Assembly (NCBI GenBank): GCA_963774945.1
Contig: CAVZHA010000012.1
Span: 124,001-188,000 of the forward strand
Origin: Trebonia sp963774945
GTDB taxonomy: Bacteria > Actinomycetota > Actinomycetes > Streptosporangiales > Streptosporangiaceae
DNA length: 64,000 bases
Direction of reading: 5' to 3'
Shown here: one piece after another, positions 1-7,409 of the stretch
How the letters are laid out: the number at the start of each line of letters is the position of its first letter
Numbering within the stretch: position 1 is the first letter of the stretch
The notes under the pieces: generated by a model
Told to the model about the DNA's origin: nothing
The model's database searches: none
What the model saw: the letters and a program-made list of their open reading frames with translations, nothing else
Made by a program: the position numbers and the translations under genes

Positions 1-197
1 TCGAGGAGGACGAGAGCCGGACACGGGGCGTCGAGGCCGTCGCTGTCGCCGCTGGCGGGGAAGAGGTACGCCAGAGCCTCGGCCCCGTCTCGCACCACGA
101 CGACCTCGTTGCTGATGTTGCTCTTCTTGAAGGCCCGGAGCGTCAGTGCCTCGTCGTCGGGATTATCTTCTACCAGCAAGATAGGTTTAGTTGTCAC
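1..197 (-). CDS. Response regulator receiver protein (partial, runs off the window)
   Basis: Only the first 65 codons are present. The translation starts with a GTG at 195-197 and gives a CheY-like N-terminus: a hydrophobic strand followed by the acidic pocket (ILLVEDNPDDE), then helix 1 and the second strand (VVVVRDGAEALAYL), ending just before the expected phospho-acceptor Asp (ALVLLD). This opening resembles Rcp1-type single-domain receivers that pair with kinases carrying a SxAHDLRxPL dimerisation box, which is exactly the kinase encoded immediately upstream. The start overlaps the kinase stop (GTGA), so translation is probably coupled. It is probably the phosphate acceptor of that kinase. 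Whether an output domain follows cannot be seen. Confidence 0.85.
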   Translation of the reverse strand, partial: MTTKPILLVEDNPDDEALTLRAFKKSNISNEVVVVRDGAEALAYLFPASGDSDGLDAPCPALVLL

Positions 198-2305
198 GCG
201 CATTCCTTCCTGTCGAGGGTGAAGTAGAAGGTCGCACCCGCTCCGACGGTGCCCTCGGCCCAGACATGGCCGCCGTGGCGTTCCACGATCCGCCGCACGG
301 TCGCCAGGCCGGTGCCGGCGCCGGGGAAGTCGCGGGCCGCGTGGAGCCGCTGGAACGGCTGGAACAGCTTGCTCGCGTAGGCCGGATCGAAGCCGGCGCC
401 GTTGTCTCGCACGTAACAGCACACGGCGGCGTCACTGCTGGGTACCGTTCCGAACTCAATCGACGCGTCGTCGCGGCCGGACGTGAACTTCCAGGCGTTG
501 TCGAGCAGGTTTTGCAGGACCGTGCGGATAAGCCCACGGTCTGCCATGACCAGGACTTGCCTCTGGATAGCGAAGCAGATGGGCCGAATCGGTTCCCGGC
601 GCTGCATTTCCTCGGCGATCCTGGCGGCCTCCTGGCCGAGGTCGACCGACTGCAGGCGCAACTCAGCCCGAGATATGCGCGAAAGGTGCAGCAGGTAGTC
701 AATCTGCTCGCCCATCTGCTGGCTGACGGAGACGATTCTCTCGGCATAGCCGTGGCCTTCCTCGCCAAGAACCTCCCCGTACTCCTCGAGCAGAAGCTCG
801 CTGTAGCCGCTGAGCGCCCTCAGCGGGGCGCGCAAGTCGTGGGAAACCGTGTAGATGAAACTCTCCAGGTCGCGATTAGAACGCTCGAGGTCTTTCACCT
901 GAAGCCGGGCGGTCACGTCTCGGATGGCCGCGGCGACGACGATGCCTTCATCGGTGTCGATTGCGGACAATGAGATCTCGGCCGGGAAGGTGCTGGCATC
1001 GCGGCGGCGCCCGGCAAGCAATACGCCCGCGCCCATTGGCCGGTGCCGCTGGTCAGCGGCACCGGCCCCGGGCCCCGGGTGCACGGGGCCGGCGTCTGGG
1101 ACGAGAATCTCCAGCGGCTGGCCGATAAGCTCGCCGCGCTCATAGCCGAACAACCGCTCCGCCTGGGCATTGACAAGGACGACCCGGCCGTCGGCGGCCA
1201 TGCACACCATCGCGCCAGGTGCGGCCTCCAAAAGCGCGACGAACACGCCATCGGCGAGCTGGATCATCTCACTCACGGTCCGTAGAGTATCAGTGACTGA
1301 GAGTAATAACACGACGTCACGGTGTGTCTCCTTGGCATTCAGTGTGAAGTAGAAGGTGGCGCCGCAGCCCACAGCGCCTTCGGCCCAGGCGTGCCCGCCG
1401 TGGCGTTCGACGATCCGCCGCACGCTGGCCAGGCCGATTCCGGTACCAGGAAACTCGGTGACTGAGTGAAGCCGCTGGAACGGCTGGAACAGCTTGTTCA
1501 CAAAGGCGGGATCGAAACCGGCGCCGTTGTCGCGCACATAGCAGCAGATTTCTGCGTCCTCCGCAGCCGTGGTGGCGAATTCGATGATGGCGTGATCGCA
1601 CTGGGCAGTGAACTTCCAGGCGTTTTCGAGCAAGTTCTGCACCACGGTGCGGATGAGAGTTCGATCTGCGGTAACCCGGACGCCGGCGTCGATGACGAAG
1701 CGAACCCGGCGGCAGGCCTGGCGGGACTGCAGCTCGACGGCGAGGGCGGCGACCTCCGCGCTGAGATCGACCAGTCCCAGGCTCATTTTCGCGCGCGATA
1801 CCTGTGCCAGAAGAAGCAGGTCATCGATGAGCGCGCCCATCCGCTCGGTGGCGGCCTGGATCCTGTCCGTGTACAAGCGGCCCGTTTCGTCGAGACGGTC
1901 GCCATAGTCCTCCGCGAGCGCCTCGCTGAAGCCGCTCAACGCCCGCAGGGGGGAACGCAGATCATGGGCGACCGAGTAGGCGAACGACTCCAGATTCTTA
2001 TTCGCCACCACCAGCTCAGCCGTGCGCTGCCGGACGCGGCCCTCGAGTTCCGCGTTGAGCATCTCGATCTCGGCCCGAGCGTCGTTGAGGTCCTCGAGAA
2101 TGTTCAGGCTGGCCCTGGCCGCTGCTTCCGCCCTGAGGCGGTCTTCCGTGGCGTCCTCGAGAATGTTGAAGAGGGCGCGCTGCATGTCCTTGAGCCGTTG
2201 CCCCTCCTTGGCGATGTCATCGTGGGCGTTCAAGGCGGGTCGGGCCTGGTCCGCTGGATTGAGCTCATATCCGGGGACCGCTCCCGTCGGTTCGACAGCG
2301 TCCAT
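194..2305 (-). CDS. Sensor protein with two complete histidine-kinase modules around a PAS domain
   Basis: This 703-residue cytoplasmic protein has no membrane segment. Residues 30-100 form a coiled coil. The first kinase module has the phospho-acceptor His at about 114 (SVAHDLRSPL), an N box at about 224-231 (NLLENAWK), DNGAG at 259-263 and GTGIGL at 287-292. A PAS domain spans about 350-460. A second full module has His at about 489 (TVSHDLRAPL), NLLDNAWK at about 600, DNGAG and GAGTGL. Both modules keep all catalytic motifs. Two kinases of this class in one chain is unusual. The linker at about 326-347 looks like translated intergenic sequence, so this may be two genes fused by a small indel. 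It lies 3 bases after the PAS sensor gene and overlaps the receiver gene, suggesting one phosphorelay operon. Confidence 0.88.
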   Translation of the reverse strand: MDAVEPTGAVPGYELNPADQARPALNAHDDIAKEGQRLKDMQRALFNILEDATEDRLRAEAAARASLNILEDLNDARAEIEMLNAELEGRVRQRTAELVVANKNLESFAYSVAHDLRSPLRALSGFSEALAEDYGDRLDETGRLYTDRIQAATERMGALIDDLLLLAQVSRAKMSLGLVDLSAEVAALAVELQSRQACRRVRFVIDAGVRVTADRTLIRTVVQNLLENAWKFTAQCDHAIIEFATTAAEDAEICCYVRDNGAGFDPAFVNKLFQPFQRLHSVTEFPGTGIGLASVRRIVERHGGHAWAEGAVGCGATFYFTLNAKETHRDVVLLLSVTDTLRTVSEMIQLADGVFVALLEAAPGAMVCMAADGRVVLVNAQAERLFGYERGELIGQPLEILVPDAGPVHPGPGAGAADQRHRPMGAGVLLAGRRRDASTFPAEISLSAIDTDEGIVVAAAIRDVTARLQVKDLERSNRDLESFIYTVSHDLRAPLRALSGYSELLLEEYGEVLGEEGHGYAERIVSVSQQMGEQIDYLLHLSRISRAELRLQSVDLGQEAARIAEEMQRREPIRPICFAIQRQVLVMADRGLIRTVLQNLLDNAWKFTSGRDDASIEFGTVPSSDAAVCCYVRDNGAGFDPAYASKLFQPFQRLHAARDFPGAGTGLATVRRIVERHGGHVWAEGTVGAGATFYFTLDRKECA

Positions 2306-2308
2306 ACG

Positions 2309-3319
2309 TCATTGACCTCCGGCCGCAGCCCGCAGGTCCTCGATCTCCTTCTTGAGCTCGATCATGCGCAGCTCGCGTCCGACGATGAGCTTCTGGAAGC
2401 GCTCGAGCTCGGCGAGTCGTTCGAGTTCCCGTGCTCGCTGTTTCGCTACCTCGCGCTCAGCCTGCCGCTGGGCGGTGACGTCGCGGGCGGCGGCGAAGGC
2501 GCCGAGCCTGCGTCCGGCCTTGTCGTTGTACACCGAGGCGTTGTAGAGCACGTCGGTCAGGCCGCCGTCGGTGTGCCTGATGGTCAGCGGGTAGTCGGTG
2601 ACGAAGCCCCGGGCGAATACCTGCCGGTAACCTTCGCGGGCCTTGTCCGGCTCGGTGAAGTAGTCGGAGAAGTCGGTGCCGACCAGCCGCTCCCGCGCTA
2701 CCCCGGTCACCCGGATGGCCGCCTCGTTGACGTCGGTGATCTTGCCCTCCGGGCTGATCGTCACCAGCGGGTCCAGGCTGGCCTCGATCAGGCTGCGGGA
2801 GTACGCAGCCGAGGAACGGAGTTGCTCCTCGGCCAGCTGCTTCTCCGAGATGTCGTGGCTCATCACGAGGAAGCCAACCGGGTGCCCCAGCGTGTCGTCG
2901 CGCCGGGTCACGACCACGCTGGCGGTGAACCGGGAGCCATCCTTCCTGACTCGCTCGAACGTGCCCTCGGCTATACCGTCCTCGGAAGCCGCAGTCCGCA
3001 GGCGTTTGACGGCACCAGATTCCACGTCCCGCGGTGTGTGCAGGATCATCGAGTCCTTGCCGACGACCTCTTGCGCGGCATAGCCGTAGTTGCAGGATGC
3101 TCCCTTGTTCCACGAAAGAATACGGTGGTCGAGGTCCATCCCGATGATCGAGTACTTCGTCGAGCTCTCCAGGATGTTATCCAGGAATGCCTTAGCTTCA
3201 GCGAACTCTCGTATTTGTCGTTCAGAATCGACACTGCCAGAGGCGGCCAGCGCACTGCTGGCCTCGACCGATGGCGCGCCGACAGGCCTTTCTGATGAAT
3301 CGTCCGCGTTTATCGCCAT
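2309..3319 (-). CDS. Tandem PAS sensor protein with C-terminal coiled coil
   Basis: This soluble 336-residue protein has two PAS domains (about 44-165 and 172-290). Each ends with the usual PAC-like strand (FLVMSHDISEKQ; GAFAAARDVTAQRQ). A long charged helix from about 285 to the end is predicted to be a coiled coil. There is no kinase, cyclase or phosphatase domain, so the protein probably senses a small molecule, redox state or light and passes the signal by contact. The ATG is set by an excellent AGGAGG at 3325-3330, five bases away. It sits just upstream of the double kinase with a 3-base gap, making the kinase the likely partner. The ligand cannot be inferred, since no cofactor-binding Cys or His stands out. 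Confidence 0.85.
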   Translation of the reverse strand: MAINADDSSERPVGAPSVEASSALAASGSVDSERQIREFAEAKAFLDNILESSTKYSIIGMDLDHRILSWNKGASCNYGYAAQEVVGKDSMILHTPRDVESGAVKRLRTAASEDGIAEGTFERVRKDGSRFTASVVVTRRDDTLGHPVGFLVMSHDISEKQLAEEQLRSSAAYSRSLIEASLDPLVTISPEGKITDVNEAAIRVTGVARERLVGTDFSDYFTEPDKAREGYRQVFARGFVTDYPLTIRHTDGGLTDVLYNASVYNDKAGRRLGAFAAARDVTAQRQAEREVAKQRARELERLAELERFQKLIVGRELRMIELKKEIEDLRAAAGGQ

Positions 3320-3407
3320 GAGAACCTCCTAATGCCAACCGGCAATGATTAATCCGGTTGTCGGGAAATCATGCCAGAAACAACGGGGAGACGATTTGGG
3401 AGCTGTC

Positions 3408-4031
3408 TCAGCGCACGGGAGACGTTATCACCACCAGGATGATGATCACGACGGCGACAAGGGCCGTGGTGATCACCACATTTTGCCTGACCAGGCGCAG
3501 GCCGATCTTGACCTGCCGCTCGGCCTCCACGGCAGTGCCGGCCGATGACATGGCCGACTGCGCTGCATGGACGGCGGCCTCGGCGGCTTCTCCGGCCCCG
3601 GACTGCAGCTCTTCATACGCTCGGTGAGCGACAGCGATATCTGCCTCCACCTTGGCGGCCGCTGCCTCAATCCGGTCGAGCGCGGCGGCGCTGGCAGCCG
3701 CCAGGCGCCGGTCGTCCGAGTGGATGGCGACGGGGCTGGCGGCGGGAACGGTATCCCCGAGCGTCGCCGACGATTCCGACGTTGCTGCGCCGGTCTCGGT
3801 GCTTCCCGCCGAGCCGGCGGCCTGCACGTCGGCTGCCGGGGCGCTGGCTCGCGCGGCTTCCCTTTCTGCCGTGGCCTTTGACGCTTCTCGCAGGAAGCCG
3901 ATCACAGCCTCCCTCGCCAGCACGCCCACATCGGGAGGACCGTGCGGAGCAGTCCCGGACTGCGGCCGTCCGCCATGACCGCCGCTGCGGTGGCCACTCG
4001 GGCCGGTCTGGGTGTTCCTCGTCGCAGGCAT
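3408..4031 (-). CDS. Tail-anchored membrane protein of unknown function
   Basis: This 207-residue protein has no recognised family. The first 120 residues are low-complexity and rich in Ala, Ser, Gly, Thr and His. Residues about 125-175 form an Ala/Glu-rich helix, probably a coiled coil. The last ~24 residues are one strongly hydrophobic segment starting NVVITTALVAVV. With no signal peptide and a single C-terminal segment, it should be inserted tail-first with the bulk in the cytoplasm. An AGGAGGAG-type ribosome site lies just upstream (about 4035-4045). It ends 88 bases before the PAS sensor gene on the same strand and may lead the signalling operon. A role as membrane scaffold for the soluble PAS/kinase proteins is inference. 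Confidence 0.75.
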   Translation of the reverse strand: MPATRNTQTGPSGHRSGGHGGRPQSGTAPHGPPDVGVLAREAVIGFLREASKATAEREAARASAPAADVQAAGSAGSTETGAATSESSATLGDTVPAASPVAIHSDDRRLAAASAAALDRIEAAAAKVEADIAVAHRAYEELQSGAGEAAEAAVHAAQSAMSSAGTAVEAERQVKIGLRLVRQNVVITTALVAVVIIILVVITSPVR

Positions 4032-4141
4032 GACATCTCCTCCTTGAGGCGAGCCATTTCATGCAGCTAATCGATCACTATAAGTGACGTAATGATTACG
4101 GAGCGAGAGCAGAAGGACCTATTTTTCCAGCCCTCCGGCCC

Positions 4142-4169
4142 GGGCCTTTCGGCCCGGGCTTTCGGCCCC
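4142..4169. promoter_or_regulatory. Two tandem DevR/DosR-box-like 14-mers
   Basis: Two adjacent 14-bp units read GGGCCTTTCGGCCC (4142-4155) and GGGCTTTCGGCCCC (4156-4169), flanked by more degenerate versions. Each is a near-palindrome of GGGnC-TTTCG-Gnccc shape, resembling the GGGAC...GTCCC core recognised by DevR/DosR-family regulators. They lie about 110-140 bases upstream of the tail-anchored protein gene. The same unit is repeated five times at 7147-7217. Assignment to a DevR-type regulator is inference. Confidence 0.45.
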
Positions 4170-4230
4170 GGGGCCCATCGCCTTTCCCGGCCATTCGACC
4201 CACGGCAGAGGCGGCGCGTGCGGCCCGCGG

Positions 4231-5125
4231 TCACGCGCTAGGGCTAAAGCCCTCCGGGTCAGATGGGTGCCGGACGGCGAAGGCGGCCGCCTCCGTGCGG
4301 CGGTGCATGCCAAGCTTGGCCAGCAGTGAGGATACGTAGTTTTTCGCGGTTTTTTCCGCCAGGAACATGTGCTGCGCGATCTGGCGGTTGGTCAGTCCCT
4401 GGCCAATCAACTCGAGCACGCGCTTCTCCTGCGCGGTTAGCGCCGCCAGTGGGTCCTCGCTGGCCACGCGGTCCTGCAGACGCTCCGCAGCCTGCCGGGA
4501 CGCGCTCGGGTCGGGCATCGGCGGTTCGGACGCGACCGTCCGCCCGGCGCTCGACGAGGTCGGCTTCGCATGTCTGCTTCGCTACGTAGTCGGCGGCGCC
4601 TGCCATGATCGCCCCGAGGAGGGCCTGCTGGGCCGGGTCGGCCAGGACCGGCCACAGGTCGCCGGCGAGGGTCGTGACCAGCTCGGCGTGCTCGGCGAGG
4701 GTCCGGCGGAGCTTTTCCTGGACGTCGGTGACGACATGGTCCAGGTCGGGGACCTGCGGATGGAGCCCGTCGGCGTGGACGAAGGCGCGCGGCTGGCACG
4801 TGACGTTCGCCGCCCGTTCGGCGGCGAGCGTGATCTGCTCGAGGTCGCGGCGCACCGACTCCAGGCGATCGGGCGAATCGGGTCCTGATGGGGCGGCGAG
4901 TTCCGCCGAGACAAAGGATGCGTAGCTGAGGATCACATCGAGGAGGTTGTTGAAGTCCTCGGCGATCCCGCTCGCGAGCTGGCCGAGTCTTTCCAGGTGC
5001 TGAGTCTGCTGCAACTCGGCTCGCCAGCGCTCTTCTTGAGACTCTTGGCCTTCCCGGCTCTCGGCGCCGGCTCTGACTTCGGACAGGTCTTGGAATTCGA
5101 GGTGCTTGATGCCCGGATCGACCAT
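4231..5125 (-). pseudogene. Decayed chimera of a histidine kinase and a DevR/NarL-type response regulator
   Basis: From the ATG at 5125 the frame encodes a kinase-like N-terminus with the dimerisation helix LGQLASGIAEDFNNLL. The equivalent site in intact relatives in this window is GGVAHDFNNLL, so the phospho-acceptor His has become Glu. After the point where the ATPase domain should begin (WPVLADPAQ), the sequence switches without a gap to the last part of a receiver domain (LLGAIMAGAADYVAKQ). Most of the ATPase and receiver domains are therefore missing. At about 4555 one extra base shifts the frame. The next frame (4231-4518) encodes a complete LuxR-type helix-turn-helix (LTAQEKRVLELIGQGLTNRQ, then KTAKNYVSSLLAKLGM). 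The frameshift may be a sequence error, but the internal fusion and lost His are not. Probably non-functional. Confidence 0.75.
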
Positions 5126-5315
5126 ATGCAGTCATCCCCAGTTGCTGCTCAGAAAGGCGCCTCGGCGGCGGCGAGCCGCCGTCGAAACCCACCTCGGTCA
5201 TCACTAAGAGTGACGATATCACACGTTTACCTTACGGGGTGTAACCCGTACGCTTCTCGACTATGCCCTCCCCGGGCGGGATGCCGGGGAGGGCACAGGA
5301 TTGGCGGTAGAGGAG

Positions 5316-7070
5316 CTAGCTGTCGTAGACCACGAATTCGGCGACCTGCGGGGCGCCCTGGCTGGTGTTGCCGCTGATGACGAGGCGGAGGTAGTCCTGG
5401 GTGCCGGCCGGGAGCGGGATGGCGACCGCGTTGCTGCCGGCGGTGAAGGTGTAGGCGGCGGCGGGCGCGAGCGTTGTCCAGGCGGTGCCGTTGGCGCTGC
5501 CATCGACCTCGATGGTCTGGTTGCGAGTGCCCCAGCCCTCGGGGAGTCCCAGGATGACGCGGTCGACCGGGGCGGCCTGGCTGAGGTGGAGGGTGAGGGT
5601 CGCGCTGGCTCCGGCTGCCTGCCAGTAGGTGCTGATGTCGTTGTCGTTGGCGTTGGCGGCCGGGTATCCCTGGAAGGCGCTGCTGGTGGCGAGGGTGCCG
5701 CCCTGGGCGAGGTTCTTGGGGGCGGTGGCGTAGGGGGCGATGGAGTTGGCGTAGAGGGAGAAGGGCAGGGTGCCGTCCCACAGGTGGATGTCGTGGGCCC
5801 AGTAGAAGACCTGGAACCCGCAGCTTTGGGATTGGCTGATCGCTCTGGCCATCATGCCGTTGGACGAGGTGTTGACGTAGAAGGAGTCGATGCTGGCGGG
5901 GATGCCGTAGCCGGGGTTCTCGCCGCCGACCGCGAGGCCGTCGTGGTGGGCGATGGCGCTGATCCAGCGGGTCGCGGACCAGGAGTCCATGGTCGAGGAG
6001 GTCAGGGAGGTGGTGGCGTCGGCGGGCTGGCAGTCGTCGTTGCCGCCGGAGTTGTCGGCGACCGAGGAGATGTAGGCGATGACGTTGGTCTTGGTCGGCA
6101 GCATGCTGTAATACAGGTTCCAGACGGCGCCGACGCCGGTGGTGCCGTCGTTGGACAGGTTCTGCTGCTCGGTCTGGGCCAGGCCGTCGGGGCGGGTGCC
6201 TGAGCCGGGGGTGACGGTCTCGTAGTAGCCGTTGAAGCCCAGGCCGGCCAGGGTCTGCATCTGCCAGTTGGTGACGTTGTCGAGCCCGCCGACGTACCAG
6301 TTGACCCAGGAACTGATCTGGGCCTGGCTCAGGCCAGAGGTGCCGGGCTTCCACTTCGGGTCGGGGTTGCGGGTCATCCCGGCCGCCAGGCCGTTGCCGG
6401 TCAGGGCGGCGTTGTCGAAGGCCCAGTAGGTGCCGCCGCCGGGGTAGAGCATCTCGCCGTTGCCGCCGGAGGTCAGCCGGATCGCGTAGAAGTTCGACAG
6501 CGGGATGTAGGCCGCGATCTGCTTGAGGTAGCCGGCGGCGGCCTGGCGGACGGCGGCGCTGAAGACGAAGTTCGCCTCGGTGGAGTGGGCGCCGGTCTGG
6601 TCGACGTAGCTGCCGTCGGCCAGCGCGAGCACCCACGCGGGCGCGTTCTGCAGGCCTAGCCCGAGGGTGACCTTCATCCCGGCCGCCTTGTACGCCGCAA
6701 GCTCGCTTTTCATGGTGGCTAGGTAGGAGGAGCTGAACACCCCAGACGAGGGCTCGAAGCTGCCCCAGTTGTACTCGAGCATCGCCATCGACACGTCCGA
6801 GGAGCCCGCCTCGGCCGCGACGGTGGCCGGCTGGGTGTCGAGCGTCCCGAACAAGGTCGGGGTCGCGGGCGTGGCATGGGCTTGCAGACCTGCCACCAGG
6901 GCCACGATGCCCAGAACCAAGGCCGCAGCAGTCGCGATCACGAGTCGGGTGTGGTGGCGTACCGTCCGCGCGAGAGATGTTTTTACTGTTGTCGCGGATT
7001 TCCAGTCGAGCCTCACGAGCTGTTCCCTTCTCGCGTTCACTTCGCATTCGTTCCGTGAATTAATCACCAC
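5316..7070 (-). CDS. Secreted glycoside-hydrolase-like protein with discoidin (F5/8C-like) domain
   Basis: This is an exported protein of up to 584 residues. A signal peptide core (LVIATAAALVLGIVALVAG) ends near LQAHA. The central ~370 residues look like a clan-A (beta/alpha)8 glycosidase: an early SFEPSSGVFSSS segment typical of GH42/GH35-like folds, and an acidic candidate catalytic segment (RLTSGGNGEMLYPGG). The last ~140 residues resemble an F5/8 type C carbohydrate-binding domain (NDNDISTYWQAAG ... APVDRVIL ... VAEFVVYDS). A better start than the ATG at 7070 is the GTG at 7016, preceded by AAGGGA, which trims 18 residues. A close paralogue lies at 9667-11385 on the other strand. The substrate is unknown and the family assignment is by motif recognition only. 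Confidence 0.8.
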   Translation of the reverse strand: MVINSRNECEVNARREQLVRLDWKSATTVKTSLARTVRHHTRLVIATAAALVLGIVALVAGLQAHATPATPTLFGTLDTQPATVAAEAGSSDVSMAMLEYNWGSFEPSSGVFSSSYLATMKSELAAYKAAGMKVTLGLGLQNAPAWVLALADGSYVDQTGAHSTEANFVFSAAVRQAAAGYLKQIAAYIPLSNFYAIRLTSGGNGEMLYPGGGTYWAFDNAALTGNGLAAGMTRNPDPKWKPGTSGLSQAQISSWVNWYVGGLDNVTNWQMQTLAGLGFNGYYETVTPGSGTRPDGLAQTEQQNLSNDGTTGVGAVWNLYYSMLPTKTNVIAYISSVADNSGGNDDCQPADATTSLTSSTMDSWSATRWISAIAHHDGLAVGGENPGYGIPASIDSFYVNTSSNGMMARAISQSQSCGFQVFYWAHDIHLWDGTLPFSLYANSIAPYATAPKNLAQGGTLATSSAFQGYPAANANDNDISTYWQAAGASATLTLHLSQAAPVDRVILGLPEGWGTRNQTIEVDGSANGTAWTTLAPAAAYTFTAGSNAVAIPLPAGTQDYLRLVISGNTSQGAPQVAEFVVYDS

Positions 7071-7409
7071 TCTCCGTGTTTGCCGGTGGTGCGCACTAGA
7101 GGCGCATTCCTCAGGTATGGCACCTCATTGTCATGGCTTTCGCCCAGGGTCATTCAGCCCGGGCAATTCGGCGATGGGTCTTTCGGTCCGGGCCGTTCGG
7201 CCTGGGTCATCCGGCCTGGACGGCAGCGGGTCCCCTCGGCTGCGGCCGAACAGGGGACCGGGTCGAGAAGATGGTGTTTTGGACAGGTCTACGACCTCCG
7301 CTCAGGCCACCTTGAGTCGATGTTCGATTGCTCTTCGAAATGTTGGGTAGTGGTCAGATGTGCTCAGGTCGATGTTTAGTTAGTGGCAGCCCGGTCCGGA
7401 GGGACTCCT
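7071..7409. other. Intergenic region between divergent genes
   Basis: These 339 bases separate the divergently transcribed glycosidase-like gene and hybrid kinase. They hold the five-unit 14-bp repeat array at 7147-7217 and, near the kinase, GGAGGGA at 7398-7404. No other gene is supported. Short open frames here are low-complexity products of the repeat. Confidence 0.6.
7147..7217. repeat. Five-unit 14-bp tandem repeat, DevR/DosR-box-like
   Basis: The units are GGGTCATTCAGCCC (7147-7160), GGGCAATTCGGCGAT (7161-7175), GGGTCTTTCGGTCC (7176-7189), GGGCCGTTCGGCCT (7190-7203) and GGGTCATCCGGCCT (7204-7217). The consensus is GGGYCNTTCGGCCT, a near-palindrome. Five head-to-tail sites lie 190-260 bases upstream of the hybrid kinase start and upstream of the divergent secreted-protein gene. 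Cooperative binding of a NarL/DevR-family dimer is a reasonable inference. Confidence 0.6.

Noticed and set aside
1466..3295. A 609-codon open frame on the + strand, opposite the kinase and PAS genes
   Set aside because: It is an antisense shadow of GC-rich coding DNA. The translation shows no domain, while the - strand proteins carry full kinase and PAS motifs.
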